Origin: Mansonella perstans
Taxonomy: Eukaryota; Nematoda; Chromadorea; Rhabditida; Onchocercidae
Direction: 5' to 3'
DNA: 12,116 nucleotides
Assembly: GCA_037074765.1 (NCBI GenBank)
Contig: JBAMDO010000503.1
Location: 1 to 12,116 of the forward strand
Every line of letters begins with the position of its first letter. Within the stretch, counting starts at the first letter, position 1. This document shows positions 8,110-12,116 of this stretch, piece after piece. The notes below the pieces were generated by a model. That model was not told where the DNA came from. It searched no databases and saw only the letters and a program-made list of their open reading frames with translations. Position numbers and translations under genes: made by a program.

Positions 8110-8402
8110 GTCTAGAAGAAGGAGTGGTTTACAATGGAAATTTTAGACCTGATTAACATATAAGTATGCTAATGAGAAATTCGGGATGAGAATTTGAATG
8201 AATATTTGGAGTGATTGACAGGAAAAGAATTTACTGTATAAACGGAACACGAACACCTGGGAAAAAAGGAAGAACATGAACATCTGGGTAAAAAAGAAAG
8301 AAAAAACACATTTGAATTTGGTGGGAAATAACTCTTAAAAATGTAAATGAGATAACTAATGAATCATGGAAACCATTCCTTTTAATTTGTATAAAATTTA
8401 TT

Positions 8403-10037
8403 TTAATTTTCGCGAGTTTCGCGACATTCCGGAGAGAGGGGAGTTGCTGGGTTTGATGAATGTATAATTGGATTATATGATAGAGGAATATAATTATTAT
8501 AGGGATTTCTACTATCGTGTTCATTTAGGGGAACTTGGACTATTCTCATAGGAATGGATTCCATGAGCTTTGTACTTTTGATACATAGAAAATGAAAAAT
8601 GAAGTTAATGAGTTTAAATTTCAATTCTATAACGATTACTATGAATAAAATTACAAAACTGCATACACCGATAGCGATAAGTTTCCAATGAGTTATTATA
8701 AGCGTTAATTCTTCTTCTATGGTTTTTGTCGTTTTCTCGAATTGTATTGTTATCTGTTCGATTAGTTCTTCTCCTTGCTGTTCTACTTCGGTCCAAAGTA
8801 ACTTTGACTTCGGTAGATCGGTTTTCAAGTTGATGATTTCGTGTCTTTGTGCCAATATTTCTAATTCCGCGTCGATTCTTTCGACTTCAAGTTTACTGAC
8901 GATGCCTGCTTTGAATTCGACCCTTTTCCATTCGGAATTATTAATATTACAGGGTGCTATATATAACCTGTCATTAACCCTATTAGCTATAATATCACTT
9001 CTCTGGACTAATAATTTAGCTGCTAACGTCGGGTCACTGGTTGATAGCCATTCTATTAGGAGTAATAGATTATTTCTATTTTCACAACTTCGTCGTTGTG
9101 TCTCAATTAATTGTTGTTTAAGTTGTAAATTTGTAATATCAAAAATATATTGAAACTTAATATTTTCAGGATCAAATTTACTTATTTCGGTTTCCTCCTT
9201 CCTGCTTAGTTCTTTCATGATTAGCTGATCCTTGGAATCCGAATTCACCGTGTTGATTGTTGATTGTCCTTGATCGACTCCTTCATCGATGATTATGTCT
9301 CCATTCATAAGATGAGGTTTAGAAAACTTACAAGTTGTATCTTGCAGCTTCTCGTTCCTCTCGAATGTGAGTGATGTTTGCAGATCATCTATCATCACGT
9401 GATTTTCGTATATTTGGGCGTTGTATCTCCCAATTCTTTTGTAGAGGCATTTACTGGTTGCCTGTGTGTTGTCCCATAGTATGATACTGGTCTGCAATAC
9501 GCACTTACCACTTTGGGTTAGGCAGTGATTTGTATCATCGAGATCTGAGAGTAGTCCTTTGCCGTCGTAAAGGAGGAGTGATCCTTCTTCTACCACGTAA
9601 TTAGTGGTAGCTTGACATCTAGTTCCGAGCCAACCGTAGGAATACTGGACATTGTTGTTCGTTGTCCATTTATTCGGCTTGACTTTCTTTAACGGTGATT
9701 CGGTTGATTCTCTTTGGTCGTATAAATTTGTGCATAGATGGTAAGGTATGGGAGAAGTGGTAGTTTCATCTGAAACTACTGATAAGGATAGTTGTAAGAA
9801 GGCCTTGGTACAGACCGTTCTCGTGACATTGCTACACTTGATTGCAGGTATCTTTGCGTGTGTCCGCGTGTAAACTGTGACTTGTGTTAAGGTGATGTTT
9901 TGGTGGGTGATTTCGTCACAATTCCACCTTTGCGGTATGTTGAAAGGGGTATCTGTAATCCATCTACAGTTTTGTTTAGCGTTTGATTCGACTGTAGTGA
10001 TGAGAATGAGCGCCATAATATAAAGACAGTTCATCAT
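8403..10037 (-). CDS. Envelope-like membrane glycoprotein of element 2
   Basis: Starting at the paired ATGs at 10037/10034, this part is about 544 residues. It opens with a signal-peptide-like stretch (MMNCLYIMALILITT, then VESNA as possible cleavage site). An ectodomain follows with spaced cysteines (CRW, WNC, KCS, VCT, HLC, RCQ, HCL, KCV, KCL, TCK, SCE, PCN) and N-glycosylation sequons NIT, NVT and NNS. A long Glu/Lys/Leu-rich helical, possibly coiled-coil stretch (about ORF residues 625-700) precedes a strong membrane helix at 703-722 (IGVCSFVILFIVIVIEL). The roughly 70-residue tail has a second hydrophobic patch. This is the layout of a type I viral envelope protein. I see no furin-type RxKR site and cannot place it in a fusion-protein family; phlebovirus-like Env is known in some nematode BEL elements but is not evident here. 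Confidence 0.8.
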   Translation of the reverse strand: MMNCLYIMALILITTVESNAKQNCRWITDTPFNIPQRWNCDEITHQNITLTQVTVYTRTHAKIPAIKCSNVTRTVCTKAFLQLSLSVVSDETTTSPIPYHLCTNLYDQRESTESPLKKVKPNKWTTNNNVQYSYGWLGTRCQATTNYVVEEGSLLLYDGKGLLSDLDDTNHCLTQSGKCVLQTSIILWDNTQATSKCLYKRIGRYNAQIYENHVMIDDLQTSLTFERNEKLQDTTCKFSKPHLMNGDIIIDEGVDQGQSTINTVNSDSKDQLIMKELSRKEETEISKFDPENIKFQYIFDITNLQLKQQLIETQRRSCENRNNLLLLIEWLSTSDPTLAAKLLVQRSDIIANRVNDRLYIAPCNINNSEWKRVEFKAGIVSKLEVERIDAELEILAQRHEIINLKTDLPKSKLLWTEVEQQGEELIEQITIQFEKTTKTIEEELTLIITHWKLIAIGVCSFVILFIVIVIELKFKLINFIFHFLCIKSTKLMESIPMRIVQVPLNEHDSRNPYNNYIPLSYNPIIHSSNPATPLSPECRETREN

Positions 10038-10790
10038 TGTCTTGGAAGTCGATTGTGGTTCGTTCCGTTTCCGAATGGCTGCTCTGGTTCTTGTAGCAAT
10101 TGGCTCTTCTGCTTCAACGGTTTGGATTGGGTCCTGAGGAGTTGGGTCCTGCGGAGTTGGGTCCTGAGGAGTTGGGTCCTGCGGAGTTGGGTCCTGAGGA
10201 GTTGAGTCCTGAGGAGCTGATTCTTGAGCAGTTTCGCTATCCTCAACTTCTAGAGAATACAAAACATTTATTGGTCTGGTGAGGACCTTTCCTTGTGATG
10301 TCTTGATGATGGCACTTCTCTTCTTCCCATCCTTGCCTTCCTTGATTTCTTTGATCCTTGCTAGTTTCCACATACCACGAGGGATATTAGGTTCGTTGAC
10401 TAATACAATCTCCCCTTCGCGTGGTATCCTGGTTTCTACATTTCTGGGAGATGTATGAAACCTTTGTGTTCTTTCTCTGAGACTGGTTAAATACTCGTGT
10501 CTCCAGATCTCCCAGAATAGATTCAAGACTTTGAGTGTATTTAACCAGTATCGGATAAGTATCTGCTTGTTATTGGGTTTATGAGGAACAAATTCCTCTT
10601 CGTCGTCCATGTTGGTGAGGGGAGTTACTAGCGAGGCATCAGGGGAGAGGAAATCGATTGGACGTATGATTACGTGGTTATCGCAGTTTACGTATGTCAG
10701 AGGTCGAGTATTAAGTATTCCCTCGATCTCTATTATGAGAGTTACTAACTCTCTCTCCCACAGCAGCCTTCTGCCGATAGCTCTTCTCAT
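8403..10790 (-). CDS. Element 2 fused ORF: integrase end, Pol tail, then envelope
   Basis: An uninterrupted 795-codon ORF. Residues 1-34 ([23 protein letters not shown]) are the end of the integrase core; the frame extends upstream to about 10860, covering GGVYERL with the third catalytic residue, before a frameshift. Residues about 95-180 are the DUF5641-like Pol tail (YLTSLRERTQ, TRIPREGEIVL, IPRGMWKLARI). Residues 192-222 are a TPQDP repeat and 230-242 a basic motif (PIATRTRAAIRKR). A hydrophobic segment at 252-270 then starts the envelope part with no stop or frame change between. The first Met is an internal residue of integrase and not a real start. How Env is separated from Pol (splicing, internal initiation at 10037, or cleavage) is not visible. 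Confidence 0.9.
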   Translation of the reverse strand: MRRAIGRRLLWERELVTLIIEIEGILNTRPLTYVNCDNHVIIRPIDFLSPDASLVTPLTNMDDEEEFVPHKPNNKQILIRYWLNTLKVLNLFWEIWRHEYLTSLRERTQRFHTSPRNVETRIPREGEIVLVNEPNIPRGMWKLARIKEIKEGKDGKKRSAIIKTSQGKVLTRPINVLYSLEVEDSETAQESAPQDSTPQDPTPQDPTPQDPTPQDPTPQDPIQTVEAEEPIATRTRAAIRKRNEPQSTSKTMMNCLYIMALILITTVESNAKQNCRWITDTPFNIPQRWNCDEITHQNITLTQVTVYTRTHAKIPAIKCSNVTRTVCTKAFLQLSLSVVSDETTTSPIPYHLCTNLYDQRESTESPLKKVKPNKWTTNNNVQYSYGWLGTRCQATTNYVVEEGSLLLYDGKGLLSDLDDTNHCLTQSGKCVLQTSIILWDNTQATSKCLYKRIGRYNAQIYENHVMIDDLQTSLTFERNEKLQDTTCKFSKPHLMNGDIIIDEGVDQGQSTINTVNSDSKDQLIMKELSRKEETEISKFDPENIKFQYIFDITNLQLKQQLIETQRRSCENRNNLLLLIEWLSTSDPTLAAKLLVQRSDIIANRVNDRLYIAPCNINNSEWKRVEFKAGIVSKLEVERIDAELEILAQRHEIINLKTDLPKSKLLWTEVEQQGEELIEQITIQFEKTTKTIEEELTLIITHWKLIAIGVCSFVILFIVIVIELKFKLINFIFHFLCIKSTKLMESIPMRIVQVPLNEHDSRNPYNNYIPLSYNPIIHSSNPATPLSPECRETREN
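10128..10232. repeat. 15-bp coding minisatellite encoding TPQDP repeats
   Basis: Seven 15-bp units on the plus strand. Units 1-5 are TGGGTCCTGMGGAGT with M alternating A, C, A, C, A; units 6 and 7 (TGAGTCCTGAGGAGC, TGATTCTTGAGCAGT) are progressively degenerate. The unit length is a multiple of three, so it keeps the frame and encodes a Thr-Pro-Gln-Asp-Pro linker between the Pol tail and Env. Element 1 lacks it. Confidence 0.93.
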
Positions 10791-12116
10791 GGTCCTTTTT
10801 GTTAGGCCGATGAGTCTTTCGTAGACTCCTCCTTTCCAAGGAGCCTTTGGTATGATGTTTTCTCCATGTCATTCCCTTTTTCATGAAGAAGTTTGATAGT
10901 TCGGAATTCTGTTCCTTGATTGCTTTGAAGACGAGTTGGAACTGGCTTGCATTGTCGCTTAGGACTGATTCTGGACATCCTCGTCGAGCGATGAATCTTT
11001 CTAAAGATGTCCAAGAAACATTCGGCTGATAAATTATCAGCTAATTCTAGATGAACAGCTCTGGTAGTGAAGCACGTAAACAGAGCTACCCATCGTTTTG
11101 CTATACCCGTCTCAGTTTTAACAGAGAGGGGGCCAAAATAGTCTAGACCTATGTGTGCGAAGGTTCTAGACCGAGTGACCCTTTCTTCTGGAGACTGGGC
11201 ATTTCCGGAAGCTCAAATGGCTTTGTAGTCCATCTTTTGCAAGCTCTACACTTGTTAGGACTCGTTTGACTTCACTTCTGCTTTCGGTACCCAGAAATTG
11301 CGTCGCATTTCTGCTAACGTGTGGGCAACTCCAGCATGAAGTAAGTCCTCATGATGCCTTTGTATGATGAGCTCGGTTATCGGATTGTGTCTTGGGAGAT
11401 AGATAGGTGTTTTACTGCACCTATCAAATTCTGAGTTCTCTAATCGACTCAGAGATCTCCATATTCCCTTATCGTCGCGATACAGTTTCCATTTCTCCTT
11501 TTCTTCATCTGTGATTTGTCCTGTTTGTCCTTGCTTGAATAGTATCCATTCTGCTAATTTATAGTCATGGGTTGTGAATCGTCCTTTTGCAGCCGAGAGT
11601 GGTTTTAACCATTCGAATTTCCTTTTCGTTATGAGTTTAATGAATTTAAGGACTCGAATAGTTGTCCGTACTAATTTTAGCCATTTACTAAACGGCTTAC
11701 CTCTATTAGTTTAAAATTTTCGTTGAGGTGAGTTGTGACCTCGGCGGCGGTTTATTTCGATTGCCTTTCTTTTTCAATTTCTTCTTTGAAATTGTGTTTC
11801 CAATATGGCCACTTAGATTCGTCTTCCTTCAACCATTGCGGACCAACCACCATTGCTCGAACATTGCTAGTTGAGTTGGAGACATATATCCCTTTGTTAA
11901 TATATCAGCAGGGTTACATTTACTTGGCACATATCGGTATGAGAATTCTGACATTCTAATTTCGTCGATTCTATTTTGTATGAATCTGGGTAGGAGTCCT
12001 GATCGGTTTTTGATCCATTGGAGTGCGCATCGGGAATCTGACCACAATGTGACTCCTACTTGTTCGATTTCTAATTGTTTGATGATGAAGTTGGTTGCTC
12101 TTACTCCAATTAGGAT
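10791..12116 (-). pseudogene. Element 2 Pol: RNase H C-terminus and integrase, multiply frameshifted
   Basis: Homology to element 1 is continuous but the frame changes repeatedly. From the right edge: RNase H C-terminus (LWSDSRCALQWI, NPADILTKG), the linker, the integrase zinc region and the DDE core (the second Asp sits in a conserved SDNASQF). Against element 1 I count single-base losses at about 11845, 11690-11698, 11279-11283, 11254-11259 and 11188-11198, and single-base gains at about 11752, 10999 and 10862. A two-codon difference in the linker keeps frame. The region can make no functional integrase as it stands, unless the indels are sequencing errors. Fragments at 11829-12047 and 10802-11014 are the longest open pieces; the second is read out of frame. 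Confidence 0.85.

Larger units (their letters stand above)
7964..8426 (-). repeat. 3' LTR of element 2
   Basis: On the minus strand it runs TGTCGCGAAACTCGCG...GGTGTTCCTACA, with TG...CA ends, about 463 bp. It shares with element 1 the TGTCGCGAAA start, TATATAAAC, AATAAA and the 22-nt block (7975-7996), while the interior is largely different. The outer end at 7964 is set by where the RT reading frame of element 1 stops being recognisable. The target-site duplication cannot be checked because the other end is outside the window. Confidence 0.75.
7964..12116 (-). mobile_element. BEL/Pao LTR retrotransposon, element 2, with envelope-like ORF (partial)
   Basis: Read on the minus strand from the window edge: C-terminal RNase H, linker, integrase, Pol tail, envelope-like glycoprotein, 3' LTR. 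Its pol is clearly homologous to element 1 but diverged, so it is a different subfamily rather than a recent copy. The 5' LTR, gag, protease and RT lie beyond position 12116. Its LTR abuts the broken RT of element 1 in the same orientation, which indicates insertion into element 1. Confidence 0.9.

Noticed and set aside
8719..9153. 144-codon plus-strand ORF opposite env
   Set aside because: Antisense shadow of the envelope helical region; no motif of its own.
10128..10232. Tandem repeat considered as a CRISPR array
   Set aside because: Units are contiguous 15-mers with no spacers, in a eukaryotic retroelement ORF.
10100..10282. Plus-strand ORF with GPEEL/GPAEL repeats
   Set aside because: Antisense translation of the TPQDP minisatellite; the minus-strand frame is part of a 795-codon ORF.

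Overview
The window is eukaryotic, AT-rich invertebrate DNA, most likely from a nematode. Three things point there: a gene with canonical GT/AG introns whose acceptors all end in a short T-run plus AG, BEL/Pao-class LTR retrotransposons with nematode-like Pol motifs, and an envelope-like ORF attached to one of them. The species cannot be fixed from the sequence alone.

Left part (1 to about 2303, + strand): the 3' end of a host gene for an ING-family PHD-finger protein. Three well-supported exons (896-990, 1132-1279, 2139-2303) join in frame into a serine-rich linker followed by a complete C4HC3 PHD finger and a short tail. A weaker candidate exon lies at about 196-254. The ING N-terminal domain is not recognisable here and is presumably encoded upstream. 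From 2304 to about 4267 I see only AT-rich non-coding DNA, with one perfect short hairpin and a possible distal poly(A) signal.

Right part (about 4268 to the end, all coding on the - strand): two related but clearly different BEL/Pao LTR retrotransposons, apparently nested. Element 1 (4268-7963) has its 3' LTR at 4268-4885 and a decayed pol covering the tail of Pol, integrase, RNase H and RT. It reads leftwards and carries three in-frame stops and one frameshift. It has no envelope ORF. It stops abruptly inside RT at 7963, where the 3' LTR of element 2 begins (7964-8426). Element 2 continues to the window edge. It carries a long uninterrupted ORF (8403-10790) that runs from the end of integrase through a DUF5641-like Pol tail and a (TPQDP)n repeat straight into an envelope-like membrane glycoprotein. 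The upstream integrase/RNase H part (about 10862-12116) is broken by about eight single-base indels relative to element 1.

The simplest history is that element 1 inserted downstream of the ING gene and that element 2 later inserted into element 1's RT in the same orientation. The missing 5' half of element 1 should then lie beyond the right edge, after element 2's 5' LTR. Both LTRs show a minus-strand TATA box, an AATAAA signal, and a shared 22-nt block next to the LTR end. The most interesting contrast is the fully open Pol-tail/Env ORF beside a heavily frameshifted pol.
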